Shown here in pieces: positions 1 to 9,490 of a DNA stretch of 64,000 bases. How positions within the stretch are numbered: position 1 is the stretch's first letter; each line of letters starts with the position of its first letter. The stretch is taken from NCBI GenBank assembly GCA_023433275.1, contig JAEZDN010000047.1, positions 7,580 through 71,579 on the forward strand. The letters run 5' to 3'. Under the pieces are notes generated by a model. The model saw only the letters and a program-made list of their open reading frames with translations. It was not told where the DNA came from and ran no database searches. The translations under genes and the position numbers were made by a program. Origin of the DNA: Verrucomicrobiota bacterium (lineage in GTDB: Bacteria > Verrucomicrobiota > Verrucomicrobiia > Opitutales > Opitutaceae).

Positions 1-1
1 C

Positions 2-2065
2 TTCTGGCAGCTCACCCCGGAGGAACGCGCGCAGCTGAACAAGCTCACGAATGAGGATCATCAGGACATGCAGCGCCAGCTCGGCATCACGAAGCTGCGC
101 CCGGGCCGCAATCCGAACGCCGGCTCGACCAACCCGCCCAACTACGATCAGGCACTCGCCAATCCCTTCCCGGATTATCCCGAGGTCCTCACGTTGAATG
201 ACGGCGCGAAAGTCACCACCCCCGAGCAGTGGTGGCAAAAACGCCGGCCTGAAATCATCGAGCTGTTCGAACGCGAGGTCGTCGGCCGCGTGCCGGACAA
301 CGTGCCCAAGGTCACCTGGGAGGTCACAAGGACCGTCCGCACCACCGTCGGCAGCCTGCCAGTCATCGCGCGCCAGGTGATCGGCCACGTCGACAACGCC
401 GCCTACCCCGGGATCACCGTGGACATCAAGATGGCGGTCGTGGTCCCGGCCGACGCGACGAAGCCCGTGCCGGTGCTGATGATGTTCGGTTGGGGCAACA
501 TGCCCGACGAGCCGCCGCCGCGCTTTCCGGGCGCGACCGAACCCGACGCCCCCAACTCGCAGGAACAACTTATCTCGTCCGGCTGGGGCTACGTCTCGAT
601 CAGCACGTCGAGCATCCAAGCCGACAACGGCGCCGGCCTCACCGAAGGCATCATCGGTCTGACCAACAAAGGCCAGCGCCGCACGCCCGAGCAATGGGGC
701 GCGTTGCGTGCCTGGGCTTGGGGCGCGGCCCGCGGCCTCGATTATCTTGAGACGCTGCCCGCGGTCGACGCCAAGCGCGTTGGCATCGAAGGCGTGTCGC
801 GCTACGGCAAGGCCGCGCTCGTCACCATGGCCTTCGAGCCGCGCTTCGCCGTGGTGCTCGTGGGCTCGTCCGGCGAGGGCGGCGTCAAGCCGCACCGCCG
901 CGACTTCGGCGAGTCCGTGGAAAATCTCGCCAGCTCCGGCGCCTACCACTGGATGGCGGGCAACTTCCTGAAATACGCCGCGGCCGAATCCTCCTTCGGC
1001 ACCAAGAATGCCAACGACATTCCCGTCGACTCGCACCAGCTCATCGCGCTCTGTGCGCCGCGTCCGACCTTCATCAGCTATGGCATTCCGGAGAAGGGCG
1101 ACGCCCACTGGCTCGACCAGCAGGGCAGCTACATGGCCACGGTGGCCGCCGGCCCGGTGTTTCGTCTCCTCGGTGCGAAGGATCTCGGCGTGACCGAGGA
1201 CTACCGCACGGCGAAGATGCCGCCGGTCAACAAGGGCCTGCTCGACGGCGAGCTCGCCTGGCGCCAGCACGACGGCGGACACGAGTCCCGCACCAATATC
1301 AGTTCCTTCCTCGGCTGGGCCAACAAGCTCCTCAAGCACTCGCCGCTGCACCGTCCGGCCGACCTCCCGATCATGCGTGCCGACCGCAACTCGCACCTCG
1401 CGCACACGCAACTGCTGGCCAAGGCGAGGCACGGGGGCATCAGCCTGTATTTCATGGGCGACTCGATCACCCGCCGCTGGGGCGGCACGGATTACCCGCA
1501 ATTCCTCGCCCATTTCAAGGAGTCGTTCCACGGCTGGAACGCCGGCAACTTCGGTTGGGGCGCCGACTCCGTCCAGCACATGCTCTGGCGGGTGGAGAAC
1601 GGCGAGCTCGATGGCGTCGATCCCAAGGTCATCGTGATCCTCGCGGGCACGAACAACCTCGGCTGGGGCGAGGTGGACGACGAGCGGATCGCGGAAGTCA
1701 CGCGCGCCATCGCCTCCCTCGTGGTGAAGTGCCGCGAGAAGTCCCCGCTTTCGACCATCATCCTCACCGGCATCCTGCCGCGCACCGATCGCCCCGGCCT
1801 GATCGCGCCCATCAACCGGATCAACGACAACATCTCGCGCCTCGCGGACGGGAAGATCGTGCGCTACCTCAACATCAACGACCGTTTGATCGACGCGGAC
1901 GGCAATCTGGTCGACGGCGTGACGGTCGACAAACTGCACCTCAGCTTGAAGGGCTACCAAATCTGGGCCGACGCGTTGAAGCCGCTCCTCACCGAGTTGC
2001 TCGGACCGCCCGCGGCGACCGACACCGCGCCGCCGCCGACTGGCGACCCGAGCGCGGCGCGATGA
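2..2065 (+). CDS. CE15 glucuronoyl esterase fused to SGNH/GDSL esterase (5' partial)
   Basis: The frame is open to the left edge: codons before the first ATG at 68 read FWQLTPEERAQLNKL, so the true start and probably a signal peptide lie outside the window. The first part resembles CE15 4-O-methyl-glucuronoyl methylesterases, which cut the ester between xylan glucuronate and lignin. The family nucleophile motif G-x-SR-x-GK is present as GVSRYGK, with a later DAHW segment and the catalytic His region QHDGGHE. A second esterase follows from about residue 460, counting from the ATG at 68. It has the SGNH blocks GDSI, GTNN and a C-terminal D-K-LHLS segment, as in acetylxylan/PAF-acetylhydrolase-like lipases. 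One chain would thus remove both lignin and acyl esters. A LacI regulator follows about 250 bp downstream. Fold assignment is firm; the substrates are inferred. Confidence 0.85.
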   Translation, partial: FWQLTPEERAQLNKLTNEDHQDMQRQLGITKLRPGRNPNAGSTNPPNYDQALANPFPDYPEVLTLNDGAKVTTPEQWWQKRRPEIIELFEREVVGRVPDNVPKVTWEVTRTVRTTVGSLPVIARQVIGHVDNAAYPGITVDIKMAVVVPADATKPVPVLMMFGWGNMPDEPPPRFPGATEPDAPNSQEQLISSGWGYVSISTSSIQADNGAGLTEGIIGLTNKGQRRTPEQWGALRAWAWGAARGLDYLETLPAVDAKRVGIEGVSRYGKAALVTMAFEPRFAVVLVGSSGEGGVKPHRRDFGESVENLASSGAYHWMAGNFLKYAAAESSFGTKNANDIPVDSHQLIALCAPRPTFISYGIPEKGDAHWLDQQGSYMATVAAGPVFRLLGAKDLGVTEDYRTAKMPPVNKGLLDGELAWRQHDGGHESRTNISSFLGWANKLLKHSPLHRPADLPIMRADRNSHLAHTQLLAKARHGGISLYFMGDSITRRWGGTDYPQFLAHFKESFHGWNAGNFGWGADSVQHMLWRVENGELDGVDPKVIVILAGTNNLGWGEVDDERIAEVTRAIASLVVKCREKSPLSTIILTGILPRTDRPGLIAPINRINDNISRLADGKIVRYLNINDRLIDADGNLVDGVTVDKLHLSLKGYQIWADALKPLLTELLGPPAATDTAPPPTGDPSAAR

Positions 2066-2114
2066 GACTCGCCAGGTAGCCCGAGTATTTCACCGGCGCA
2101 CGAGCGTTTCTTCC

Positions 2115-2222
2115 GCACCCCGCCCTTTGGGTACCTTTCTCCAGAGGGGCTTCCGATCGCGATGCCTTGAATCCCCTCTGTGAAGAGGGATGGCGCGAAG
2201 CGACGGGTCGTGGGGGGCGGCA
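2115..2222. repeat. Dispersed inverted repeat, family C copy
   Basis: The segment contains CACCCCGCCCTTTGGG, then AGAGGGGCTTCC and a partner AATCCCCTCTGTGAAGAGGG. The same words recur, in opposite order, at 29523-29605. It lies between the esterase gene and the LacI gene. It is probably a mobile or REP-like intergenic element rather than a regulatory site. Confidence 0.55.
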
Positions 2223-2316
2223 TTGAGGGATGTGAAATATCCCCGGGAAAGCGGGAGAGATGGTCGGTGTCTTCCCGCTCGCCCCGCCCGGCCAAACTTG
2301 CTTAACCGTTGAGCAG

Positions 2317-3360
2317 ATGAACGTCCGTCATATCGCCAAGCTCGCCGGCGTATCGCCTTCGGCCGTTTCGCTGGCGTTGCGCGACAGTCCGCGGATTTCC
2401 GCGAAGACGAAGGCCCATGTGCTCAAGGTCGCGCACGAGACCGGTTACAAGCCGGACGCGCGCATCGTGGATCTCATGCGACACCTGCGGAAGCCGCGCG
2501 ATGTGCGGCAGCAGGCATGCTTCGGGGTGATCTCGTTCTACGACAGCCTCAGGCCGTGGGAAAACTCACGGCATCTCGCCAAGATCCATGACGGCATGCA
2601 ACGGCGCGCCGCCGAACTGGGTTATCGGCTCGAGCCGCTCTGGCTGCGCGCGCCGGGGATGTCCGTGCGTCGCTTCGGCGACATCCTCGCGACCCGGGGC
2701 ATCGAGGGACTGCTTTGCTTTGGCAGTCCCGATTTCAACCAAGAGTTTCCCCCTGAGCTGGGCCCGCAGGCCGTTGTCACGGTGGGCTTGAGCATCCGCA
2801 CGCCGCTGCACCGCGTGACGAGCCATTTCTACAACGACACGCTCAATGCGCTGAATCGAATCCACGCGCTCGGTTACAAGCGTCCGGGCCTCGTGTTGGG
2901 CATGCACGAGGACACGCGCAGCGCCTACGCCCATTCCGGCGCGTACCTAGGGTGGTGCGAGCACACGCTTGGTCCCGGTGCCGCGCTTCCGGTGCTGCGC
3001 TTGCGCGAAGTCGAGGAGCCGGCGTTGACGGATTGGTTGGTCGGGCACCGGCCGGATGTGGTGGTGTTCGCGCATCTGCCGGACATGATCGCGCGGTTTC
3101 GCGCGGTCTTGCGCCGCTTGCAGGTTCACGTGCCGCGAAAGCTCGGCGTGGTGGTGCTGAGCCACGAGGTCGAGGGATCCGGTTTCACTGGCCTCCAGCA
3201 AAACCAGAAATTGATGGGAGCTTGGGCGGTCGAATTGCTCGCTGCCCGCATTGCCAACCATGATTTTGGCATCCCCGCCAATCCGCGCACGGAAATGGTG
3301 GAGAGCGAATGGATCAAGGGCGGCTCGCTCCAACGCGGAGCCGTTTCGCTGGACCGGTGA
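2317..3360 (+). CDS. LacI-family transcriptional regulator
   Basis: This is a 347-residue LacI/GalR repressor. The N-terminus MNVRHIAKLAGVSPSAVSLA is a standard LacI helix-turn-helix, followed by a hinge (PDARIVDLM) and a periplasmic-binding-protein-like ligand domain to the end. The frame is open further upstream, but that extension has no LacI character, so the ATG that begins the helix-turn-helix was chosen. It sits between the CE15/SGNH esterase and the acyltransferase and GH9 genes, so local control of polysaccharide genes is likely. The ligand is unknown. A small TCCCCGGGA near-palindrome lies about 75 bp upstream of the start. Confidence 0.9.
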   Translation: MNVRHIAKLAGVSPSAVSLALRDSPRISAKTKAHVLKVAHETGYKPDARIVDLMRHLRKPRDVRQQACFGVISFYDSLRPWENSRHLAKIHDGMQRRAAELGYRLEPLWLRAPGMSVRRFGDILATRGIEGLLCFGSPDFNQEFPPELGPQAVVTVGLSIRTPLHRVTSHFYNDTLNALNRIHALGYKRPGLVLGMHEDTRSAYAHSGAYLGWCEHTLGPGAALPVLRLREVEEPALTDWLVGHRPDVVVFAHLPDMIARFRAVLRRLQVHVPRKLGVVVLSHEVEGSGFTGLQQNQKLMGAWAVELLAARIANHDFGIPANPRTEMVESEWIKGGSLQRGAVSLDR

Positions 3361-3946
3361 CATCCGCAGGCGGATGTGCAAAACCTGGCCCCTTCGGCTC
3401 GCCCTGACGCGCATGCTTACCTCTATTCTTACGCCAAGATGGGCATTGCCGACTAGGCTTCGGCGAAATTTACCCACGGTGCGCTCTCTGTCCGGGGCGG
3501 GGCTGGGAATCGCAACGAGGAATATCGCGGAGCCAATTCCTCGCCCTCCGTGCCGCGCGATGCATCACCCTTTTGTTTGGGCCTGACGGAGTCACCTGAC
3601 GCGACAGCCGGCTCGTGTGCCAAGCGGAGCGATGCGGTTGATCCGACGGAGGGAGGGTCTTGGGCCAATACGGCCCTGGTCATGAGTGGCGAAGTGGTTT
3701 GCGAGACTGCTTCAAATTTCGGATCCTGCCCCCTCTTTTTCGCTTCTGATGACACCGCCATTCGTCGAGGCCGCGGTGCATCGGTCGTCGAGTGCCTCAG
3801 ATTGTAAGACAATCGTTATGGCCGGCTTATCTCATCGCAGCTTTTTCATTCGATATGCAATGCGAGTCTGTTCGTTGATGCCACCGGCTGAGGCGATAGG
3901 AACTTACCCCATACCACCCCCGTCCCGGGCCGGTTAAATTTTGCCC
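3361..3946. other. Intergenic stretch without a convincing gene
   Basis: The short open frames here (for example 3550-3807) have no recognisable motif and are overlapped by frames on the other strand. Base composition is less GC-rich than the neighbours. The final part must hold the promoter of the acyltransferase gene, but I see no clear -35/-10 pair. Confidence 0.5.
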
Positions 3947-5125
3947 ATGCTTCCGAACGCAACACCCGCAGCGCCCGCCACTCCGTCGTCCGGCCGCATC
4001 CTTAGCTTCGAAGAGTACTCCCAGCGCTCCTATTTCGCCAGCCTCGACGGCCTCCGCGCCCTTGCGATCCTACTGGTGATCTTTCATCACGTGCCGCGGA
4101 GCTTGGCGGACCCGCTCCATTCCTTCTATCAGAATGGCCGCTACGGTGTCTCCCTCTTCTTTCTCGTGAGCGGATACCTCATCTGCACGCTGTTTCTCCG
4201 GGAGGAAAAGCAGCGCGGCGCAATTTCGCTCACGAGCTTCTACGCGCGGCGGGCTATCCGGCTCTTTCCCCTGTATTACCTGGTGCTGGGGGTGCAGACC
4301 GCCGCGGTGTTCGCCACAAACATGTACCAGCCGGAAAGCGTGGTGCTCTTCGCCGAAAAGCTGCCCTCCTATATTTTCTACTACAGCAATCTGCTGCCCA
4401 CCGCGACGGACGGCCCGTTTTTCTTCGCCTGGTCGCTGGCCGTGGAAGAACAGTTCTATCTCTGGTTTGGTTTCGCGATCGTCTTCCTGTCGCGCCGCGT
4501 CCTGATCGCCCTCGTGGTTTCGGCCCTCGTCATCAAGGTGGCATGCTACAATCTTTTCGGACCGCTCGATGCGCAGGCGCAGGTCTATCGCGTGATTTTC
4601 AGCTACCGGGAGCCGTTGCTGGTGGGCGTGCTGCTCGGCTTTGCCCTGAACCGGCGCGATCTGTACGAGAAGCTGGTTGTGCCACTGGCTCGGCGTGGGG
4701 TCGGGGTCACGCTTGGCCTGCTCTGCGTCGGCTTTCTAGCCGTGCATCCCATGACCAGCGCCACCTCCTGGGATGGCCTGCTGCTTCTGGCTGTCATGGC
4801 GCTGATCACGGTGGCGGTGCTGTCGCGTAGCAGCGTGCCGGTGTTGAACAATCCGGTCGTGGCCCATTACGGCAAGGTGAGCTACGGCATTTATCTAATG
4901 CATATGTTCGTGGTAGAAGTGGTCGAACGATTGATCCCGGCGCATGCCCACCTGCTGCATTTTGCGTTGACCGCAATTGTCACCGGGATCCTGGCGATGC
5001 TTTCCTTCGCGCTTTTCGAAGTCCCCATCATCTCCTTCTTCCGCCGGCGGCGCGAACGCTCCGCCCGATCAGCAATGCCGAGCAAGGCGTCCCTGCCCCT
5101 GGCTTCCGGCGGCGCGTCAGCCTGA
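3947..5125 (+). CDS. Membrane acyltransferase, acyltransferase-3 (OafA/YrhL) family
   Basis: This is a polytopic membrane protein of 392 residues that would transfer acetyl or other acyl groups to a surface or periplasmic sugar. The N-terminus carries the family signature SLDGLRALAILLVIFHHVP, with the putative catalytic His in FHH. About ten hydrophobic segments follow, with basic loops such as FYARRAIRLFPLYY. A TTG start two codons upstream (3941) is possible; the ATG at 3947 was preferred. It stands alone between a LacI gene and a GH9 gene. The acceptor is unknown. Confidence 0.9.
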   Translation: MLPNATPAAPATPSSGRILSFEEYSQRSYFASLDGLRALAILLVIFHHVPRSLADPLHSFYQNGRYGVSLFFLVSGYLICTLFLREEKQRGAISLTSFYARRAIRLFPLYYLVLGVQTAAVFATNMYQPESVVLFAEKLPSYIFYYSNLLPTATDGPFFFAWSLAVEEQFYLWFGFAIVFLSRRVLIALVVSALVIKVACYNLFGPLDAQAQVYRVIFSYREPLLVGVLLGFALNRRDLYEKLVVPLARRGVGVTLGLLCVGFLAVHPMTSATSWDGLLLLAVMALITVAVLSRSSVPVLNNPVVAHYGKVSYGIYLMHMFVVEVVERLIPAHAHLLHFALTAIVTGILAMLSFALFEVPIISFFRRRRERSARSAMPSKASLPLASGGASA

Positions 5126-5624
5126 GGTCAGACTCGGCGGGCTCGACCATTCGAAGCGCCGGATAACCCGGTCATGTTGACCAGCCTGCGAGCAAATTTA
5201 GGCAAGGTCGCGACCAGTCAGGAACCGAGAGGATCGGAATTTCATGCCTCCGTCGTCCTAAGGGAAACGAAGGCTGAATGCACGACGCGTTGCCTCCTTT
5301 GGATCCTTCACTTCGCTCAGGATGACGACAGCAATGGGTTTCACGTCAGGGATTCGGGCCAGCGAGTTCGTTTAGGCTATAACGTGCCGCAACGGTGTAC
5401 AGATGCTCGCCTTCGTCCGCGGCAGGGTTTCGCAGGCTGCGAGTCGGAGCTAATCCCCAACGCCGGGACATGTTGAGGCCATTCCGGGAATGGCATCTCA
5501 ACCCGGGCCGAAAATGGCAGCGGCGATTTGACAACATTAAGGGGTTTTCACCCCAGGGATATTCCCGTGGGACTTTGTAGGATGGCAGCAGCGGAGCTAG
5601 GGCCGAAGCTTCGCGAACAATACC
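5126..5624. repeat. Intergenic region with family A repeat (5247-5332)
   Basis: A copy of the dispersed family A element is recognisable at about 5247-5332 by TTGGATCCTTCACTTCGCTC followed by CAGGATGACG. The rest has no convincing gene. A TTGACA hexamer occurs at 5528-5533 but no good -10 follows at 16-18 bp. TATTCCCGTGGGA lies about 60 bp before the GH9 start and could be part of an operator, which is weak evidence. Confidence 0.5.
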
Positions 5625-6827
5625 ATGTGTGATATATCCTCATCAATACTCGCGCGGTACCTCCTGACCGTCGTCTTGGCCAGCTTCGGTTGGACTACCC
5701 TTGCATTCGCTGCACCGACCATCACCACCCAACCGACGCCCCAGACCGTGAACGTCGGTGCCAGCGTCTCATTCAGTGTCAACGCCAGCGGCCTCGCTCC
5801 ATTGTCATATCAGTGGCGCAAGTATACCGGCGGAAGCGGCAGCGCCAACATCCCCGGTGCAACTTCACCTACATACACCATCACTAACGCACAGACCACG
5901 GACGCCGCCGGCTACTATTGCCAAGTGAGCGACAGTTCGGGGGCGGCCTGGAGCAACACGGTCCAACTCACGGTAAATGGCGTCGCGCCAAGCATTGGCA
6001 TTCAGCCCAGCCCCCAGACGGTTAACGCCGGTGCCGCCGCGACCTTTAGCGTGACCGCCGGCGGCTCCGCTCCCTTCTCCTATCAGTGGCGGAAATACAC
6101 CGGTGGCAACGGCAGCGCCAACATCCCCGGCGCGACCTCCTCCACCTACACGATCACCAACGCGCAGCCCTCTGACACAGCTGGCTACCACTGCGAGGTC
6201 AGCAACAGCTATGGGGTAACGTGGAGCAACACCGTTCAACTGACGGTAAACGGCGTCGCGCCCACCATTGCCAGCCAGACTAGCCATCAGACGGTGAGTG
6301 CCGGTGCCAACGCGACATTTAGCGTAACGGCGGCGGGCACCGCCCCCTTCTCCTACCAATGGCGGAAGAACACCGGCGGCAATGCCAGCACCAACATCCC
6401 CGGTGCCACCTCGGCTTCTCTCACGATCACCAACGCGCAGCCCACCGACGCCGCCGGTTACTATTGTCAGGTCACCAACAGCTTTGGGGTGACATGGAGC
6501 GGCACTGTCCAGCTGACCGTCAACGGCGGCGGCAGCGCGCCGGCCATCACCCAGCAACCGCAGGGGCAAAACGTCGCGGCCGGCAACAGTGCCAGCTTTA
6601 GCGTGACCGCGACCGGAAGCGCCACGCTGACGTACCAATGGCGCAAAGACGGCGCCAACGTATCCGGAGCGACGTCATCGACTTACACGATCAGCAATGT
6701 ACAGAACAGCCATGCCGGAGCCTATTCCTGCGTGGTCAGTAACAGCTCTGGTTCTGCGACTAGTTCCGCCGCCCAGCTCACCGGTCGGTCCTGCGGCCGC
6801 CTTTCGTTTCTTCGAACAGCCGCGTAG
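5625..6827 (+). CDS. N-terminal fragment of frameshifted Ig-repeat GH9 protein
   Basis: The fragment starts with a signal peptide (RYLLTVVLASFGWTTLAFAA) followed by four Ig-like domains of about 90 residues. Each shows the pattern QP-x-x-QTV-x-AGA, YQWRK, ITNAQ-x-x-DAAGYYC, TVQLTVNG. The domains are near copies of one another, so the gene has internal DNA repeats. The frame ends prematurely at 6825-6827. The fifth Ig domain and the catalytic part continue in the +1 frame from about 6784. One extra G in ACCGGTCGG at 6783/6784 explains the break: removing it restores QLTVGPAAAFRFFEQ. The intact product would be about 1256 residues and secreted. The break could be a sequencing error or real inactivation. 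Confidence 0.85.
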   Translation: MCDISSSILARYLLTVVLASFGWTTLAFAAPTITTQPTPQTVNVGASVSFSVNASGLAPLSYQWRKYTGGSGSANIPGATSPTYTITNAQTTDAAGYYCQVSDSSGAAWSNTVQLTVNGVAPSIGIQPSPQTVNAGAAATFSVTAGGSAPFSYQWRKYTGGNGSANIPGATSSTYTITNAQPSDTAGYHCEVSNSYGVTWSNTVQLTVNGVAPTIASQTSHQTVSAGANATFSVTAAGTAPFSYQWRKNTGGNASTNIPGATSASLTITNAQPTDAAGYYCQVTNSFGVTWSGTVQLTVNGGGSAPAITQQPQGQNVAAGNSASFSVTATGSATLTYQWRKDGANVSGATSSTYTISNVQNSHAGAYSCVVSNSSGSATSSAAQLTGRSCGRLSFLRTAA

Positions 6828-9396
6828 CCAGCGCGCGAATCCCGGCACTAGCGTGGCTTTCAGCGTCACGACCAGCGGCGGGTCTGGCACCCTGAGCTAT
6901 CAGTGGCGGCGCGGCGCCGCGAACGTGCCAGGTGCGACAGGGTCCACCATGGTTTTGAACAACGTACAGCTGCAGGATGCCGGCACGTATTACGTGCGCG
7001 TCACTGACGCCGCCGGCCAGTACACCAGCATTCCCGCGACGCTCACAGTCGAGCCCGCCACGTCCTCCACGGTTCCCGTCGTAATGAGCGTGCATACGGC
7101 AGCTCCGAAAGTGCTGGTGGTCGTGCTGCAAACGCCCACCACCTATCTGCCGGCCAATGTCAGTACGCCGGACGATCTTTCCGCTTACACCGGCACCAGC
7201 CAGTGGGCGGTCGACGGAGTCAACCCCACCGCAATTTACCGGTACTCAATTCCATGGGACGAGGATAGCGGCACGGCGTGGAACGATCCGCATCCCAATT
7301 CCTTTCCTGTGAGAACCCGGCACCGCCTTTACCTCGTGCTCCCCACCCCGCTGGAGGAAGGCGTCCGCAACCTCACGACGCCCGTGCCCGGCGGCCCGAC
7401 CAGCTTCACCTTCGACTCAACTGTTACTTTCTGCGAATCACTTAAGGTGAATCAGGTCGGCTACAACGGCTCGAGCGAGAAGCGCTACGCCAACTTCGGC
7501 ATTTTCATGGGTGACGGCGGCACGGCGGAGTTTGACCAGACGCCGGATTCCTCGGCGACGGTCCCCACCTACCAAGTCATCGATGAAACCACCGGGACGG
7601 CTGTATTCCAGTCCGTCCGCAATGCGGCCTACTTGGGCCACGACGTCGGTACAGCCTTCCAAAATTCCGGCGAGCACGTTTATCGGCTGGACCTCTCGGA
7701 GGTGCCGGATGGCGGTCCCTACTTCGTTTATGTGCCGGGAGCGGGGCGTTCGCGCTCGTTTGGCGTGGGTGCCGCGTACAGCCAGCACCTCTCCTACGTA
7801 ACCTTCCGCGGGCTTTATCACCAGCGCTGTGGCATGGATCTGTCGTCGCCCTACACGGCATGGACCCACGCCAGCTGCCACAACAGCATCGCACTCTGGC
7901 TGCGCTCGGAAAGACCGCAGGACGACGTTGTCGTTTCCGCTGCGGAAGGAGACGTTTCCCCGCACCCGATAGAGGGGGGCTACCACGATGCCGCGGACAT
8001 GGATCACACCACCGCTCATCCCCAGATCTCGATCAACATGCTTTCATTTTACGAAGCATTCAAGCCGGGCGTCGATAACCTCAAGTACAACATTCCCACA
8101 TCGCTGGGCGAAAACGCCGCCATGCCCGACTTCCTCCAAGAGATTTTGTGGGGCGTGAAGCTTTGGGAGGCCCTGCAGATCCAGGATTCTGCGGATCCCG
8201 GTTTCGCAACCTACTACGGCGCCGTCATGGCTGGCTGGAGCGGGGACCATTTCACGGAATATGGAAAACATGACTCGGACCAGGACCCGAATGCCTACGG
8301 AAGCATGGCGGTGAATCCTGATGTTGTTGTTAACGTCAATGGCGTCCCGACTGCCTTCGACGGCACTAACAAGTCGACCGCATTTGCCGCGGGAATTTTT
8401 GCCCACACATCTCGGCTCGTACGTCCCTACGACGAGAATCGCGCCGACGAACTCCTGGATCGCGCGCTCGCGGCCTGGGCGTATCTGGAGCGGACACTCG
8501 GCGTGAATCGTGCCGAGACTCACTACGTTTACGCCGCCCTGCAGCTTTATCTCGCGACAGGTGAATCGGAATACCGCGACGTGTTTCTCACGGAAATACA
8601 ATCCCTGATCCCGCCGAACGGTACTCCTGGAGCGCCCGACGGCCCCGAGGGCAGTCGGGAAGGCTATCGGCCCGGCAACAACTACATGTACTGCCACACG
8701 GCGCATTTTGTCAGTTATCTGTTGCTCGCGCCCGGAGCGTTGCCTGCAGGAGACAACGGCCTGCAGGCGAGGCTGCGGCAGAAAGTTCTCGATTATGCAG
8801 ATAATGGCGCCGAGTTCTTCACGCTGCCGACGAGCACAGCGCTTCCGGATGGGACTACCTATCCTTTTGGCGTCAGAAACCTCGACCAATACAACAGCGG
8901 GGGCACTGTGGGCTGGGGCAGCGCCACCGCGCAGGGACGGTACGCGGATGTTCTGATGTACGCCTACCGGCTGTCGCCCCAGCAGCGGTACCTCAATGCC
9001 GTGAGTCTTTTTGCCGACTATTCGGTCGGCCTGAATCCGCTGGGTATGTCCTACTACACCGGCCTGGGCACGGATCAGCCGAACAGCCCGGCCCACTGCG
9101 ATTCCTGGGCGCCGAAATACGGTTTTCTGCCGCAATCAAGCACGTCGGTGTATCGCGACGCCGCAGGCAATCCAATTGGCAATGTGCCCGGAATCCTTGT
9201 TTATGGCCCCATGCGGGACGCACCGGACGCCGGCTACGAGAGGCCGGTAGTGGGTAAGATGGTTCCGGCGTGGACCACCCTGCCGTTTCAACGCCGTTAT
9301 GCGCATGGTTGGTCGGTGATCAAGGTCAATGAATTCACCACTCACGAAACCATGACGTGGAACCTCATGATGCACGCGTTCCTCGCCACGCATTGA
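6697..9396 (+). CDS. C-terminal fragment: fifth Ig domain plus GH9 glycosidase
   Basis: This is the continuation of the gene that begins at 5625. The first ~29 codons of this open frame overlap the other frame and are not homologous; real sequence resumes near 6784. The order is: fifth Ig-like domain (SYQWRRGAANVPGATG), a linker, a CelD_N-type beta domain (LKVNQVGYN, about 7440-7790), and a GH9 (alpha/alpha)6 domain. GH9 landmarks are GGYHDAADMD, which matches the catalytic base motif DAGD, and a C-terminal NEFTTHETMTWN segment matching the family's proton-donor Glu region. GH9 members are mostly endo-beta-1,4-glucanases; xyloglucan or mixed-linkage glucan activity is also possible. A strong terminator follows at 9442-9490. 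Confidence 0.85.
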   Translation: MYRTAMPEPIPAWSVTALVLRLVPPPSSPVGPAAAFRFFEQPRSQRANPGTSVAFSVTTSGGSGTLSYQWRRGAANVPGATGSTMVLNNVQLQDAGTYYVRVTDAAGQYTSIPATLTVEPATSSTVPVVMSVHTAAPKVLVVVLQTPTTYLPANVSTPDDLSAYTGTSQWAVDGVNPTAIYRYSIPWDEDSGTAWNDPHPNSFPVRTRHRLYLVLPTPLEEGVRNLTTPVPGGPTSFTFDSTVTFCESLKVNQVGYNGSSEKRYANFGIFMGDGGTAEFDQTPDSSATVPTYQVIDETTGTAVFQSVRNAAYLGHDVGTAFQNSGEHVYRLDLSEVPDGGPYFVYVPGAGRSRSFGVGAAYSQHLSYVTFRGLYHQRCGMDLSSPYTAWTHASCHNSIALWLRSERPQDDVVVSAAEGDVSPHPIEGGYHDAADMDHTTAHPQISINMLSFYEAFKPGVDNLKYNIPTSLGENAAMPDFLQEILWGVKLWEALQIQDSADPGFATYYGAVMAGWSGDHFTEYGKHDSDQDPNAYGSMAVNPDVVVNVNGVPTAFDGTNKSTAFAAGIFAHTSRLVRPYDENRADELLDRALAAWAYLERTLGVNRAETHYVYAALQLYLATGESEYRDVFLTEIQSLIPPNGTPGAPDGPEGSREGYRPGNNYMYCHTAHFVSYLLLAPGALPAGDNGLQARLRQKVLDYADNGAEFFTLPTSTALPDGTTYPFGVRNLDQYNSGGTVGWGSATAQGRYADVLMYAYRLSPQQRYLNAVSLFADYSVGLNPLGMSYYTGLGTDQPNSPAHCDSWAPKYGFLPQSSTSVYRDAAGNPIGNVPGILVYGPMRDAPDAGYERPVVGKMVPAWTTLPFQRRYAHGWSVIKVNEFTTHETMTWNLMMHAFLATH

Positions 9397-9441
9397 CCGA
9401 TTAATGGCACACCCCGGTTACCCGGCGATGGCGCACGATAG

Positions 9442-9490
9442 AAAGAAGGCGGTCCGGGCGCTCAGCGCCCGCGACCGCCTTGTTTCTTTT
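9442..9490 (+). terminator. Rho-independent terminator after GH9 gene
   Basis: GGCGGTC and CGGGCGC arms pair with GCGCCCG and GACCGCC around a TCA loop (9449-9479). A T-rich tail TTGTTTCTTTT follows. It lies 50 bp past the GH9 stop. Confidence 0.85.

Noticed and set aside
5625..6827. Programmed frameshifting as the normal way to express the GH9 protein
   Set aside because: The site ACCGGTCGG is not a slippery heptamer and no stimulatory structure was obvious; a simple one-base insertion or sequence error is more economical.
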